This document shows, piece by piece, positions 26,601 through 36,426 of a stretch of DNA of 54,552 nt. This DNA is from Desulfobacterium sp. GTDB taxonomy: Bacteria; Desulfobacterota; Desulfobacteria; Desulfobacterales; Desulfobacteraceae. A model generated the notes under the pieces. It ran no database searches. It was given only the letters and a program-made list of their open reading frames with translations, and was not told the DNA's origin. Both the position numbers and the translations under genes were made by a program. The stretch's first letter is position 1. The number at the start of each line of letters is the position of its first letter. The DNA lies in NCBI GenBank assembly GCA_016342325.1, contig JAEINR010000033.1, positions 1 to 54,552 of the forward strand. Reading direction: 5' to 3'.

Positions 26601-26931
26601 CATGGGGTACTGGGAGCGGGGCAAGGATATCATGGGAGTGACACATTTTGCCGATCTCATCTCTGAGGTGGTCTCCCTGGATGACCTTTACGCCAATGAG
26701 CTCCAGAAGCTCATCGACATGAGGATCCAGATAAAGCTTGAAGATTACCACGGGGCAAAACGGTGCCCCCACCTCAAGGGTAATATCCTCCAGGGAAAGA
26801 GAGAGCTGAGAAAGCGGGTGGAGGCGGTGATCCTGAGCAGGATCAATGCCATACGAACCTATCTTCTGGTTCCGGATCGGGATCGGTACATCTCCCACTC
26901 CCAGATATTCAAGCGTTACGGAGACCTGTAA
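23629..26931 (+). CDS. Large protein with two AAA+ modules and a C-terminal Lon-type (S16) protease domain
   Basis: 1100 residues from the ATG at 23629, which has AGGAGG seven bases upstream; an ATG six bases earlier is too close. The first AAA+ module has Walker A GASGSGKS at residues 164-171, a Walker-B-like IRHIEEAHSAF and sensor FLVATTD. The second has Walker A GPPGSGKT at 511-518, Walker B VVLFDEGD with Asp573-Glu574, sensor-1 VLTTN and Arg finger RSKRL. The C-terminal ~260 residues match Lon: GFIIGVGANDVTGMLLPIAT, NVGGPSAGYALALNT with the nucleophilic Ser at about 915, ITGAP, and VIIGGHRKKTEKVL with a Lys at 964/965 for the Ser-Lys dyad. It is co-transcribed with the SPFH gene and followed by a terminator. 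Likely an ATP-dependent membrane-associated protease or unfoldase. Confidence 0.88.
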   Translation: MPKRFTREKTHIRLPEAQIKRIERLVDSWSYDTKAFVRSRLNQYMPIAPFFSFLKSAATLIFLFRIREKRMNVLNDPEILTDWKKRFEYSGETNPGRSWNRILEEELTRQEKQYLLAVLDRELTDIHVPVELEEIISKIYRAHIRKEYLTGQDVPKAPILLVEGASGSGKSATVQETIEKVIFRNEVIPTIDWRRKRNEIMAREGIFTSLEEVNPDFAMEIALGRRRSFYNALARIPIINRIFKQRIMENLTHFEERGISVDHSTITPNDYQTAYAGEPGNYFRKAMGFLKVTSIRHIEEAHSAFGKADARESGVEGQQRSLTDTSNIVLDEIINGKRDCFLVATTDQADRFDSAIYRRFIEKGKIIDMAEFWINPENLKQIIVLELKRHNFSMDERGDALNASVKRIYTVFRERSLKVTPAYVRKLVESVIQIKGDFIPEYLDDAPLIRNAFQLVAKNVYGELYKKVVDKIDRNTPWEEYVGNIKDRFSEMVNNCFSYGVSEDKGVVLTGPPGSGKTFLVRTWLSESPRVHDIATSPSALQDPTNPVHGVVANLERVYDIAKMIAPAVVLFDEGDSLAPRRSASGGSPTDAVTNKFLNIIDGEIPLNKVFTVLTTNRLDILDPALIRSKRLKVLEVTGHLRQKDIADIVIKQFDTISHGRQVPAERIIETAQGICNTPADFTAFTEKAIALCSTEYKVLVRLRELEHAPPEDKVGFIKFNFKTLLGILDAMNAPPLLKADIKGDPVNFVRRYSAILDLVKKVEKEEQYPLKESHLESARREISQSPVRKGAVQLNEFLEAELSQEPQIGFIIGVGANDVTGMLLPIATSLTAKLDQSQVLVTGAVSSTADTAAQMDMAVQMTRQSAREAFTMVKNYLQELTPKISIAGLFEDFLGRYAIHHQLLSASYNVGGPSAGYALALNTLSALLRIPLCNDFGITGAPWTKGVKKNEVGGSVIIGGHRKKTEKVLLHLRRMYMPLQNYKDLEPEFLMGYWERGKDIMGVTHFADLISEVVSLDDLYANELQKLIDMRIQIKLEDYHGAKRCPHLKGNILQGKRELRKRVEAVILSRINAIRTYLLVPDRDRYISHSQIFKRYGDL

Positions 26932-26976
26932 ATTTATTTGCAGAAAAAGAAAAAAGGTTTAGTGATTACAACCCGG

Positions 26977-27003
26977 AAGGCACCATTGGGGAGTGGCCTT
27001 TTT
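26977..27003 (+). terminator. Terminator after the SPFH/AAA-Lon operon
   Basis: AAGGCAC (26977-26983) pairs with GTGGCCTT (26993-27000) with one bulge, followed by TTT; it lies between the convergent AAA-Lon and GGDEF-EAL genes. Confidence 0.5.
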
Positions 27004-27014
27004 ATGTCCGTGAA

Positions 27015-29138
27015 TCACAGGTCCCCTTTTGCCAGAAGCCCGGCAAACCGGTCTTCCGGAACCGGTGGACTGAAATAGTACCCCTGGCCCTGGTCGCAGC
27101 CGTGGAGCCGTATCAGTTCGAACTGCTCCATGGTTTCAATCCCTTCCGCAACGATGGTTTTTCCCAGGCTCTGGCCCATGGCGATGATCGCCTTTATAAT
27201 GATAAGTTTTTTCGGGTCTGCGGTGCATCCCGGGACAAACGAGCGGTCGATCTTGATGGTATCCACGGGAAAGGCGGTCAGATAGCTTAAGGAGGAGTAG
27301 CCGGTCCCGAAATCGTCCAGGGCGATTCTCAGGTTCAGCCCCTTGAGCCCTTCCAGGGTGGCGATGGTTTCATCGGTCTCCTGCATGAGGACATTTTCCG
27401 TGATTTCGATTTCAAGGCTTCCGGGATCCATGGATGAGCGTTCAAGGGCGTTGGTAACGGTTTGGACGATGTTTTGATCGGCTAATTTGTAGCCCGACAG
27501 ATTCACTGCCATGCTGATCAAAGGCAACCCCGATTCCCGCCACTTGCGGTTCTGCCTGCAGGCAGTCTTCAGCACCCATTGGTTGATCTCGATGATCTGA
27601 CCTGTCTCCTCTGCAACTGGGATGAAATCGTTGGGGGGAACAAGTCCTTTCTCCGGATGGATCCAACGGATCAGGGCCTCGGCGCCGATGATCTTCCTTG
27701 TGCTCAGGTGTATCTGGGGCTGGTAGTAGAGGATGAGCTGGTTGTTTGCCAGGGCTTTCTTAAGATCCCGTTCGATGCTGAAGCGTTCCATGGCCTTGCG
27801 GTTGAGGGCTTCCGTGTAAAACTGGTAGTTGTTTCTCCCGTTTCCCTTTGCATGGTACATGGCGGCGTCAGCGTTTTTCAACAGGATTTCACTCTCCTCT
27901 CCGTCCTGGGGAAAGAGGCTGATACCGATACTGGTGGTCACGGATATCTCATGGCCGCCCAAGGTGTGGGCGACCGTGATTTCCCGGATGATACGCCTTG
28001 CAAGCAGGGCTGCATTGCCTGGGTATTTTATGTTGGAGAGCAATATGGTGAATTCGTCCCCGCCCAGTCGCGCGATCATGGAATCGGCTTTTTTCACGTT
28101 CCCCGTTGTTACCGTGTCGCAGCCCCTGATGCTCTGGTTGAGGGTCTTGGCAACCTGTTTGAGCAGCAGGTCGCCCGTATGGTGGCCCAGGGTGTCGTTG
28201 ATTCTTTTAAACCGGTCCAGGTCGAGGAAGAGCAGGGCAAAGACTTGGCGATATCGTTTTGCCAGGATGATGGCCTGGTCCAGGCGGTCCAGGAAGAGCA
28301 TTCGGTTTGCAAGGCCTGTCAATCCGTCGTAAAAAGCGAGTAAACGGATCTCCTCCTCGGCCTGCTTCAACTGGCTGATGTCCTGGACCACCCCCAGCAT
28401 GAACTCCGGCATTCCTTCTTCATTGAACACAATCTCCCCCTGGTTGAGGATGTGTTTTTTGGGGGGGGCGGAAAACTGGATGGGATAGCTCAGGGCAAAG
28501 GTCTTTAGCCTTGTAACGGCCTGATCGATTTTGGTTTTCACCAGATTTCGTTCATGGGCTGGGATGGGGGTCAGGAAATCAAGAAAGGAGACCTTGGTTG
28601 CAGGGTTGAGGCCGAGGAGTTGGCATGCCTCGCTTGAACAGTTGAATTCCCTGGTTGCAAGATCGATCTGCCAGTTGCCGAGCTTTGCAAGTTCCTGGGT
28701 CTTGGCCAGACGGCTTCTGTTTCTGTTTAGTTCTTCAAATGCTTTTCCCGCCCGGAGCATGTAACGGGCCCTGTGGCCCAGCATGGTCCAGTTGATGGGT
28801 TTTGAGACAAAATCGTTGGCACCGGCTTCAAAGGCTTTTTCAATGGAAATCGTGTCCTCCAGGCCGGTCACCATGAGAATTTGGGCGTGGAGCCCCCAGG
28901 TAAGGCCACGAATGGCGGTGCAGGTCTCAAATCCGTCCATTTCCGGCATCATCACATCCAGGAGAATAAGGTCCGGCCTCTGGGACAGGAACAGGTCCAG
29001 GGCCAGGTGACCGTTTTCCGCTTCAATTACGTTGAATCCCGATTTTTTTAGAGCTGCTCCCATGGAGATGCGAAGGGAGAGGTCATCGTCCACGACCATG
29101 GCCAGGGGTTTTTGTCTTGGGCGATTGTCATGGGGCAT
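27015..29138 (-). CDS. Response regulator REC-PAS-GGDEF-EAL
   Basis: 707 residues. An N-terminal receiver domain ([14 protein letters not shown], phospho-acceptor Asp in [13 protein letters not shown]), a PAS domain with PAC tail (~residues 150-270), an intact GGDEF at 359-363 ([12 protein letters not shown]), and an intact EAL at 487-489 with the active-site [10 protein letters not shown]. Both cyclase and phosphodiesterase signatures are complete, so it can make and/or hydrolyse cyclic di-GMP. The start at 29138 overlaps the kinase gene by 11 bases and has AAGGAG; the kinase two genes back is its probable phosphodonor. Last gene of a four-gene operon. Confidence 0.93.
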   Translation of the reverse strand: MPHDNRPRQKPLAMVVDDDLSLRISMGAALKKSGFNVIEAENGHLALDLFLSQRPDLILLDVMMPEMDGFETCTAIRGLTWGLHAQILMVTGLEDTISIEKAFEAGANDFVSKPINWTMLGHRARYMLRAGKAFEELNRNRSRLAKTQELAKLGNWQIDLATREFNCSSEACQLLGLNPATKVSFLDFLTPIPAHERNLVKTKIDQAVTRLKTFALSYPIQFSAPPKKHILNQGEIVFNEEGMPEFMLGVVQDISQLKQAEEEIRLLAFYDGLTGLANRMLFLDRLDQAIILAKRYRQVFALLFLDLDRFKRINDTLGHHTGDLLLKQVAKTLNQSIRGCDTVTTGNVKKADSMIARLGGDEFTILLSNIKYPGNAALLARRIIREITVAHTLGGHEISVTTSIGISLFPQDGEESEILLKNADAAMYHAKGNGRNNYQFYTEALNRKAMERFSIERDLKKALANNQLILYYQPQIHLSTRKIIGAEALIRWIHPEKGLVPPNDFIPVAEETGQIIEINQWVLKTACRQNRKWRESGLPLISMAVNLSGYKLADQNIVQTVTNALERSSMDPGSLEIEITENVLMQETDETIATLEGLKGLNLRIALDDFGTGYSSLSYLTAFPVDTIKIDRSFVPGCTADPKKLIIIKAIIAMGQSLGKTIVAEGIETMEQFELIRLHGCDQGQGYYFSPPVPEDRFAGLLAKGDL

Positions 29139-32040
29139 GGGGAAAGGTCTCCTTTTCCAAAGCAATGTTAACCTTATGGGCTTCCAGTTCTATGGTTTGG
29201 AACAGGGAAGCGGCACCCGCCATGGCATCTTGTGGGCTCATCACCTCCAGTTGCCGATTCATTTCCGACAACGCCATGGCCCCTATGTTGGCGCTGCTGG
29301 ATTTGAGTCCATGGGCGCTTTGCTGAAGGCTTGAAAAATTTTCTGTGGAAAGGGCTTGTTTCATCTTGGCGATCAGCTGTTTCGAGGTGATGAGGTAGGC
29401 GTTGACGACCCGTTGGACAACATCGGGTTCACCCTGGATCTGGAGTTCCCGAAGCTCTTGGAGTACCTGTCTGTCAATGGTGTCTTGGGCCTTTCCATTT
29501 TCCCGGGGGCGGTGTTCTGTTTGGGGGGCGGGGGGAGCTTGGGGCGCCTGGGCGGTTGTTTCTGGGGGTGCGATTTCACACCACTTTTCAAGCACGGAGA
29601 GGAGCTGGGCTTTTTGAAGGGGCTTGCTCATGTAATCGTCCATGCCCACGGCCAGGCATCTTTTTTTATCATCCTTCAGGGCATTTGCCGTTAATGCAAT
29701 GATGGGGACCGTTGCCGCTCGTCCCTGGTGTTGCTCTTTGCGACGGATTTCCGCCGAGGCCTGGTAACCGTCCATAATCGGCATCTGGCAATCCATGAAC
29801 ACAAGGTCATAGATTTTTAAATCCACTGCATCAACCGCTTCTTTTCCGTTGGAGACCATGTCCACCCGGCAGCCGAATTTCCTGAGTTTATGGAGGGCGA
29901 CCTCCCGGTTGGTATAGTTGTCCTCGGCCACAAGAACGTCGATGTCGAATCGGGGGCCCAGGGCTCTCAATCGCCCTGGGTCGTTCTGCTGGGCCGTCGC
30001 CTTTGACCGGATTGGGATCATGGCTCTGACCAGGGCTTCATGGAGTTCCGAGCGACGAATCGGTTTTGTGATGAAGGTTGAGATCCCGGCCTCCCGCATC
30101 CCTTCCTTGGCTTGGTGAAATCCAAAGGGGACGACCAGGATCATGGGGAAATTGGGTCGTGACGAATGTTCAAGCAGCTTCCTTGCGGTCTCAAGCCCGT
30201 CCATTTCCGGCATTTCAAGATCGATGATCACCAGATCAAAGGAGGGATGCCCTTGTTCGGCCCCTGCCATGGCCGCGATTCCCATGGGGCCGGAATCGAC
30301 ACAACGGCTCTCCATGCCCCAGAAACGGGTCTGTTGTTCCAGCATGGCCCGGCAAGAAGGGGCGTCGTCGATGATGAGAACCCGTTTACCCTTTAAACAG
30401 GCCGTGTGGGGCAGGTAATGGGTCAGTGAGGCAGGCCCGGAGGTCTTATCCAGGGGGACGGAGAACGCGAAGGTCGATCCTTTGCCTTCCTCGCTCTCAC
30501 AGGTAAGATCCCCTTCCATCAACAGGATGATCTCCCTTGAGATGGTCAGGCCTAGTCCTGTTCCACCGTAGTTTCGGGTGGTCGAGCCGTCTGCCTGGGA
30601 AAAGGGGGAGAAGAGGCGGGACAGGTCCTGCTGGGCGATGCCGATGCCGCTGTCCCGGATCGACAGGTGAAGTATGACCCGGTCGTTGCTTGAGGGAGAC
30701 GTTGATGCCTGGATGATGATCTCTCCTGTGTTGGTGAATTTGACGGCATTCCCCACGATGTTGATGAGCACCTGGCGGAGTCTTGTGGGGTCGCCTTTAA
30801 GGAATAATTCCGTGTCATTTGCCACGAGAATGGCAAGCTCCAGACCTTTTCCCCTGGCATTGGCCGCAAGGAGGTGGGCCACCCCTTCCAGAAGGATCTG
30901 AAGATCGAAATCGATGGTTTCCAGCGTCAGTTTGCCCGCTTCGATCTTTGAAAAGTCAAGGATGTCGTTGATTATGATCAACAGTGTTTCCCCCGAGTCC
31001 TGGATGGGTTTTGCAAACCTGAATTGTTCCTGGGTGAGATCCGTGTCCAGCAGGAGTTCCGCCATGCCAAGCACGCCATTCATGGGGGTTCGGATCTCGT
31101 GGCTCATGTTTGCCAGGAACTGGGATTTGATTCTGCTCGCTTCTTCCGCGCTCTCCTTGGCATCTTTCAGATCGATGACCATGGCCTCCAGGTCTGATTT
31201 TGCCGTTAAAAGATCTGAGGTGCGCAATTCAACACGTTTTTCAAGATCATAGCTGTATCGCTTCAACTCTTGATCCCGGGTCTGGATTTCGCCGATCATC
31301 TCGTTGAAGCGGTCGATCAGGGTCCCGAATTCGTCGTTTCTCTGTTTGGTGACCCGCACGGTGTAATTTTTATCCCGACTCACCTCGTCCATGGAGTTCA
31401 TCAGGTCGAACAGGGGCCCGGTGAATAGTTTTTGCATCCTTGCTGCCAGGAGCAGTATCACCCCAAGGGTGATGATAACAATGGCTGAGATGACGATATA
31501 ATAGGCGTTGAGCCGGGTGTTCATCTGCTCCATGTCATCGACCAGGTGAATCGCTCCCACCAGGCTTTCCTGGATACGGACAGGGCGTATGACATGTATG
31601 AATTTCCCGGAGATATGGGTGATGCTTGTCTGGTCTCTCAACTGGTTCAGGAGTGTTTGGGCATTAGTATAAACGTGTTGAAGCTGTTGAGTCAATGATT
31701 TTGTCTCTGTTGACGTCGGGATGTACCGGCTGTAGGGGAAGCCGTTTTTATCATAGAGCACGGCAGCTGCGATGCCCGGTTTTGCGGCCAGGGTGTAGAG
31801 GGTCTCTGCGGCTGCCGCCTTGTCGTCAAAGGCCAGGGCCGCACCGCTGTTCAGGGCGACAACGTCTGCCATGGAGGTCAGCTCCTTGACCAGCAATTGC
31901 CTGTAGCTTTGCTTTTCGTAGATGATCAGCGCTGTTGTGACCAGCATCATGGCAAGCACGGAGGTGAGGCTCAGGATGAGCCTCAGCTTGGTTTTGATGG
32001 AGATCGCAGTCATGGCGGTTATCCTATTCACCAAAGTCAT
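29128..32040 (-). CDS. Hybrid sensor histidine kinase with CHASE8-type sensor, two REC and Hpt
   Basis: 970 residues. An N-terminal signal-anchor helix ([20 protein letters not shown]), a periplasmic domain with [20 protein letters not shown] and [14 protein letters not shown] as in the CHASE8 domain of YfiN, a second membrane helix near residues 178-200, HAMP, a coiled-coil, HisKA with His314 (MSHEIRTP), HATPase_c, two receiver domains (LIIDDAP..., [10 protein letters not shown]...[11 protein letters not shown]), and a C-terminal Hpt His in [15 protein letters not shown]. It starts with an ATGA overlap to the yfiR-like gene, so translation is coupled. It probably phosphorelays to the downstream REC-GGDEF-EAL protein. 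Confidence 0.92.
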   Translation of the reverse strand: MTLVNRITAMTAISIKTKLRLILSLTSVLAMMLVTTALIIYEKQSYRQLLVKELTSMADVVALNSGAALAFDDKAAAAETLYTLAAKPGIAAAVLYDKNGFPYSRYIPTSTETKSLTQQLQHVYTNAQTLLNQLRDQTSITHISGKFIHVIRPVRIQESLVGAIHLVDDMEQMNTRLNAYYIVISAIVIITLGVILLLAARMQKLFTGPLFDLMNSMDEVSRDKNYTVRVTKQRNDEFGTLIDRFNEMIGEIQTRDQELKRYSYDLEKRVELRTSDLLTAKSDLEAMVIDLKDAKESAEEASRIKSQFLANMSHEIRTPMNGVLGMAELLLDTDLTQEQFRFAKPIQDSGETLLIIINDILDFSKIEAGKLTLETIDFDLQILLEGVAHLLAANARGKGLELAILVANDTELFLKGDPTRLRQVLINIVGNAVKFTNTGEIIIQASTSPSSNDRVILHLSIRDSGIGIAQQDLSRLFSPFSQADGSTTRNYGGTGLGLTISREIILLMEGDLTCESEEGKGSTFAFSVPLDKTSGPASLTHYLPHTACLKGKRVLIIDDAPSCRAMLEQQTRFWGMESRCVDSGPMGIAAMAGAEQGHPSFDLVIIDLEMPEMDGLETARKLLEHSSRPNFPMILVVPFGFHQAKEGMREAGISTFITKPIRRSELHEALVRAMIPIRSKATAQQNDPGRLRALGPRFDIDVLVAEDNYTNREVALHKLRKFGCRVDMVSNGKEAVDAVDLKIYDLVFMDCQMPIMDGYQASAEIRRKEQHQGRAATVPIIALTANALKDDKKRCLAVGMDDYMSKPLQKAQLLSVLEKWCEIAPPETTAQAPQAPPAPQTEHRPRENGKAQDTIDRQVLQELRELQIQGEPDVVQRVVNAYLITSKQLIAKMKQALSTENFSSLQQSAHGLKSSSANIGAMALSEMNRQLEVMSPQDAMAGAASLFQTIELEAHKVNIALEKETFPHAP

Positions 32041-32609
32041 TGCTCGTCCACGATGATTGCCAGTTTCAGCAGGCGGGAGCTGGGGATAAGGCCCTGAATG
32101 TCGGCAATTCGCCGGCTGATTTCAAATTTCAATCGCCCCTGGCGGGTCAAAAAGTTGATGACGCCGCTAAATTGTGTGAAATGGGGCACCTCACCGATGG
32201 TTAACCCATGATACGCCCTTGCCTTGCCCAGAATTATAAACAGGGTCGGCCGGTCGATCTTCTTGGAGATGAACAGCAGGTGGGGCGTTCCCACCTCGTC
32301 CGGAACTGCTGCCCGGCGAACCTGGATGGTCCTGGCCCTGATTTTTTTGCCCTGGAGGGTCCAGAAGGCTTCCATAATGGCTTCATCGCCCATAACGCAG
32401 AGATCATAGGGCTCTATCGGGCTTGAGAATACACTTTCAGGCCACTGGAAAAAACGGGCAAAGTTGAGCACAAAGGCCGCTTTTACCGCATATTCCTCAC
32501 CTGTCTCCCCTTGGACAACCGTTGGAGTTGAGCAGATCGTCCCTAGCAACAGGGCAGACACGAGGAGGACCATGGTCTCTTGGATGATAGGTCTCGTGGC
32601 TGTTTGCAT
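32037..32609 (-). CDS. YfiR-family periplasmic regulator (DUF4154)
   Basis: 190 residues with a signal peptide ([20 protein letters not shown]). The pattern [38 protein letters not shown] and [17 protein letters not shown] is typical of YfiR/DUF4154 proteins. In Pseudomonas YfiR binds and inhibits the CHASE8-containing diguanylate cyclase YfiN in the periplasm. Here the CHASE8 domain is on the neighbouring histidine kinase, so a parallel control of the kinase is likely (inference). Start has AGGGGAAGCC upstream. Confidence 0.88.
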   Translation of the reverse strand: MQTATRPIIQETMVLLVSALLLGTICSTPTVVQGETGEEYAVKAAFVLNFARFFQWPESVFSSPIEPYDLCVMGDEAIMEAFWTLQGKKIRARTIQVRRAAVPDEVGTPHLLFISKKIDRPTLFIILGKARAYHGLTIGEVPHFTQFSGVINFLTRQGRLKFEISRRIADIQGLIPSSRLLKLAIIVDEQ

Positions 32610-32617
32610 GGCTTCCC

Positions 32618-34645
32618 CTAGAACCGATAGGTTATTTTACCGTAAATGCCGGATTTAACCTCGGTGGGATGGGTGAAATATTCCTGGATAATTTCCATAT
32701 GACTGCTGTCCAGTAAATTCTGGCCGACAACGGAAATCTCCATGGCCTCTGACGGGCGCCAGGCAAGGCTAAGGTCAAGGGTGGTGTAGTCGTTCACCTG
32801 GTATAAGCCGTTGGGCGATTCCGGATGGATGACGGTGACGTTATCCACATGGCGGAGCCAGAGATTCAGGTCCAGGTCATTCCTGAGTTTGATGGCCGTT
32901 CGCAGGGACACCTGGTGCCTTGGCTCCTGGCCGATCTGTTCGTCATTGTCCTGGTCACTGTCCAGAAATCCGTAGGCAAGATTCAGCTTTAACCATTTCG
33001 TTGTCTGCCAGGCCAGGGCCAGCTCCCCGCCATAGGTGCGGGCGGAAGCGTCGTTGTTAAAATAATTGGGCAGTTCAAGGGTCCCTTGGGCGGCGATTAG
33101 GTCGCCCTGGGTTAAAAACCTCAGGTTGTCATAGTCGTTGTAAAACCCAGACAGGTCCATGGACAGATCCCTGAACCATAGAAACCGGTAGCCTATTTCG
33201 TAGGCCATCAACTCTTCCGAATCAAAGTCCGGATTCCCCGCAAGGGTGACTTCAACCGGGATCATATTCGGGGGCATGGGGAAGATCCGGTTGACCACCC
33301 TTGCGTCCCGTTCCACCCGGGACGGGGTTCGAACGGCCCGGGAGAGGGATGCCCATAGCTTGTGGCCGGGGTGGGGGGTGAAGAGAATCCGGGCGCTGGG
33401 CTGAACTTCAAAACCGGTGTAATCGTTATACTCGAATTTTGATCCCAGGGTCAGCCATACCCGGTTGTCGGCGATCATGATTTCATCCTGGAGAAAGAGA
33501 CTGAACAGATCGTCCCTGCGGGTGTCTGGCACCACTTGAGCCGCCAGTTCCTGGGAAAAATTGTCCCGGGTCGTGCGATACCGGGCCCCCCAGAGAAGGG
33601 TATGGCGTTTTCCCAGGGCAAGCCCGTGCTGGAAGTCCAGGTCAACGCTTTCCCGTTTTTCGTCGGCAAAGGCTTCTTTGCGATGGGTGTTGTCGTAATA
33701 GACCTGGAGGGTGAAGGAGGAGGTCGAAGAGAGGGTGTGCTGCCAGCGTCCCAGAAGGTTTCCGCCTGAGACGTCGGTATCGTCATCAACCTTAAGGGAA
33801 TAGGGAACAGAGCGGGTGGCCAGTTCTATCTGCTGGTCAATGTTGCCCGAGTAAATATCTCCCTGGACGGTAAAGCTGTTATTCGCGGTGGCATGGGAAT
33901 CCATGCGAAATCCGCTTCTTACCATGTTCCAGTCATCATTGGCGCCTTCTCCTGTTTCAAAGGCGAACTCGTCTCTCTCAAATGCCTTGACATAGCATCG
34001 GCCGTGGGTGCCCTCTCCCAGGGTGAACCCGTATCTTGCATTGGCAAAGGCGCTTTCGCGATTGCCGCCCCCCAGGCTTACCAGGCCGCCCAGGGTGTCG
34101 GCAGTATGCTTTGTGATGACGTTGATGACGCCGTTGACCGCATTGGCGCCCCACAGTGTTGCCCCGGGTCCCCGGATCACCTCGATTCGCTCCACATCCT
34201 CGAGCAGGGTGTCCTGGACCTCCCAGTAGACCCCGGAAAACGATGGGGTGTAAACAGAGCGGCCATCCATGAGCACCAACAGCTTGTCTGAAAAACGGCT
34301 GGTGGCGCCTCGACTGTTCACCGCCCACTTGTTGGCATCGATGCGGGCCACAGTGAGCCCCGGGACCATGCGCAGGGCCTCGGCGATGGAGGTGACCCCG
34401 GAGTGTCTCAGGTCGTCGCTGGTGATCACAAAGATGGCAGCTGCGCTGTCCGATAGATTCTGGACCTTTTTACTGACAGAGGTCACCTGGATGCCCATCA
34501 GTTCCTCTATGCTCAAGCCGGTGAAATCCTTCTCCCGGGAAATCGCTGATTCGCCGGAAGCCACCAATACTGCCGACGCCAGGTAAAAAAGCTGTTTGAT
34601 GAATCGACGTTTTAGACGACATCGTCTGTTTGCTGAGTCTATCAT
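32618..34645 (-). CDS. TonB-dependent outer-membrane receptor (signal-operon member)
   Basis: 675 residues with a signal peptide and a plug domain: TSVSKKVQNLSDSAAAIFVI, GLTVARIDANKWAVNSRG, VLMDGRSVYTPSFSGVYW, VIRGPGATLWGANAVNGVIN. A 22-strand barrel follows, ending in the outer-membrane sorting residue Phe (YGKITYRF). The start at 34645 (MIDSAN) has GGAGAGAAG. First gene of the operon with YfiR and the kinase; a gap of only 8 bases separates it from the yfiR-like gene. It probably imports or senses a ligand for the signalling system, as TonB-dependent transducers do. Confidence 0.9.
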   Translation of the reverse strand: MIDSANRRCRLKRRFIKQLFYLASAVLVASGESAISREKDFTGLSIEELMGIQVTSVSKKVQNLSDSAAAIFVITSDDLRHSGVTSIAEALRMVPGLTVARIDANKWAVNSRGATSRFSDKLLVLMDGRSVYTPSFSGVYWEVQDTLLEDVERIEVIRGPGATLWGANAVNGVINVITKHTADTLGGLVSLGGGNRESAFANARYGFTLGEGTHGRCYVKAFERDEFAFETGEGANDDWNMVRSGFRMDSHATANNSFTVQGDIYSGNIDQQIELATRSVPYSLKVDDDTDVSGGNLLGRWQHTLSSTSSFTLQVYYDNTHRKEAFADEKRESVDLDFQHGLALGKRHTLLWGARYRTTRDNFSQELAAQVVPDTRRDDLFSLFLQDEIMIADNRVWLTLGSKFEYNDYTGFEVQPSARILFTPHPGHKLWASLSRAVRTPSRVERDARVVNRIFPMPPNMIPVEVTLAGNPDFDSEELMAYEIGYRFLWFRDLSMDLSGFYNDYDNLRFLTQGDLIAAQGTLELPNYFNNDASARTYGGELALAWQTTKWLKLNLAYGFLDSDQDNDEQIGQEPRHQVSLRTAIKLRNDLDLNLWLRHVDNVTVIHPESPNGLYQVNDYTTLDLSLAWRPSEAMEISVVGQNLLDSSHMEIIQEYFTHPTEVKSGIYGKITYRF

Positions 34646-34791
34646 ATCTTCTCTCCTTCCCGCCCGGTCCTTCGGGTTCTTTAAACGGGTTGGCATTCGT
34701 GGTTATGATGAATGACGCGTTTCAGGGGAAGTGCAGAGGAGGCCAGTGGAGGAGGCCAGCGGGGGGGAATTGATAAAATACGGGCAGGGGA

Positions 34792-34816
34792 TGCCCGGCG
34801 ACAGGGCCGCCGGGCA
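34792..34816 (-). terminator. GC-rich hairpin after the symporter gene
   Basis: A perfect 9-bp stem TGCCCGGCG / CGCCGGGCA with a 7-base loop, 6 bases past the stop of the sodium/solute symporter on the minus strand; U-rich tail absent. Confidence 0.5.
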
Positions 34817-34822
34817 GGCAAT

Positions 34823-36424
34823 TTAAGCTTCAGGCTTTAGATCTGTCACATACTTCTGGATCACTTCGGGTTTGCAGGGCTTTGTCACCAGGCTGACGAG
34901 GATGAAAAAAGCAAAGCCGATGAATACCCAGTAGAACTGATGGGGGGTGCTGATCTTGTTGGAAGGATCGCTCAAAAAGAACCAGTGGGCGCTCTTGAGC
35001 ACCTTGTTCGCATAGAGCCACGATCCTGCCGAGCAAAAGGTCATGATGAGGATGTTGGCACCGGCTGCAACCGGTGTTGCCCGTTCCCACCAGAGCCCAA
35101 GGATGAGGGGCGGCCCGACCGAACAAAGGATGACGATGAACGCCGCCCCTGAAATGTCGAGGACAAGGGCCGGGGGATTAAAGGCGGCCAGACCGCAGAC
35201 GGCGATGATGATGATGGTCATGATGCGGGTGCACTGAACCGGTTTTTCTTCGGGCCAGGTGCTGCCCATGACCTTGCCGATCAGGTCACGGCCCATGATG
35301 ATGTTGAGAACCATTGTCCAGCCGGCGGCGGTTGCCATGGCAATGGCGAGACCTCCTGCGGCCACAATGGCGAGGAGGGGGCTGTTCTTAAGGCTTTCCA
35401 TGGCCGCGATCATGGAGTAATCCGTGACCGAGGCGCCTGCGACGCCCAGGGTCTTTTTCATGTGAACCAGTACCTTGACCGCGCTTGTGATGCCTTCAAT
35501 CTGCATGAACGGGTGGAGATTCTCGATGAGAACCCTGGCGCCGGTGCCGATGATGATGAGGCCCATGTACATGGCGCCGCCGATGAGCACCGCCCAGAAA
35601 ACGCTTCGCCTGGCCGACTTGATATCCTGGGTGGTAAAGAAGCGAACCACGGTATAGGGCATTGCGGAAAAACCAAAGTGCCAGACAAAGAAGAAGCCGA
35701 TAACGCCGGACCACATGGCCATGTAGGGGTGGGAGACCCCTTCCGGTGAGGAATAGGGCATGTTAAAGAACTTTGCATTGTTGGCAATCACCGCCTCGGT
35801 GAGTCCGTTGAGGCCGCCAAAGTGTGAGATGACCACCATGGCAGCGACCAGGGAGGCAACGGTCATGGCAAAGCCTTGGAAGGCGGTGGAAAAGGTGGTG
35901 GCCACCATGCCGCCGTAGTAGATGTAGACAAAGACCACCACAGAGGCGATGAGCACCGATATGGTGAAGTTGACCTTGAGGATGCAGAGCAGAAAGAGTG
36001 CCGTGCCGACGATGGAGAGGATTACGTAGCAGAAACCGCAGATGATGGTGGGAATCGCGGTGATCAGACGCATCCACTTGGTATCGTAGCGGTCGGCATA
36101 ATAGTCCGTGAACGAGGTGGGGGCGTATTTTCTCAACGGGGCCGCCGTGAGCAGGGTGGCGATGGGCATGCCGCCGATGATTCCCACCAGGGCCCACCAG
36201 AACGGGTAGCCCAGAAGGAATATAAAGGCCGGGAGACCCAGGAAACTGGCCGGGCTGAAGTAAGTCGCGGCCAGGGCAGAACCGTTGACGATGGGACCGA
36301 TTTTCCTGCCGGCGACATAGAAATCGCTAGCATCTGCAGAAGCTTTCCTCGTGTACCATCCGATGCCGAAAATGATGAGAAAATAGATGACCGCTCCCAG
36401 AATGACAATTGGATTTGCTTGCAT
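34823..36424 (-). CDS. Sodium:solute symporter (SSS family, acetate permease-like)
   Basis: 533 residues with about 13 membrane helices. Family text: YTRKASADASDFYVAGRKIG, NGSALAATYFSPASFLG near helix 2, and FFFVWHFGFSAMPYTVVRFF. It resembles ActP/PutP-type sodium-coupled carriers of small monocarboxylates; acetate or another short acid is the likely substrate (inference). It begins 2 bases after the small membrane-protein gene, and the two are surely co-expressed. Confidence 0.9.
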   Translation of the reverse strand: MQANPIVILGAVIYFLIIFGIGWYTRKASADASDFYVAGRKIGPIVNGSALAATYFSPASFLGLPAFIFLLGYPFWWALVGIIGGMPIATLLTAAPLRKYAPTSFTDYYADRYDTKWMRLITAIPTIICGFCYVILSIVGTALFLLCILKVNFTISVLIASVVVFVYIYYGGMVATTFSTAFQGFAMTVASLVAAMVVISHFGGLNGLTEAVIANNAKFFNMPYSSPEGVSHPYMAMWSGVIGFFFVWHFGFSAMPYTVVRFFTTQDIKSARRSVFWAVLIGGAMYMGLIIIGTGARVLIENLHPFMQIEGITSAVKVLVHMKKTLGVAGASVTDYSMIAAMESLKNSPLLAIVAAGGLAIAMATAAGWTMVLNIIMGRDLIGKVMGSTWPEEKPVQCTRIMTIIIIAVCGLAAFNPPALVLDISGAAFIVILCSVGPPLILGLWWERATPVAAGANILIMTFCSAGSWLYANKVLKSAHWFFLSDPSNKISTPHQFYWVFIGFAFFILVSLVTKPCKPEVIQKYVTDLKPEA

Positions 36425-36426
36425 GT

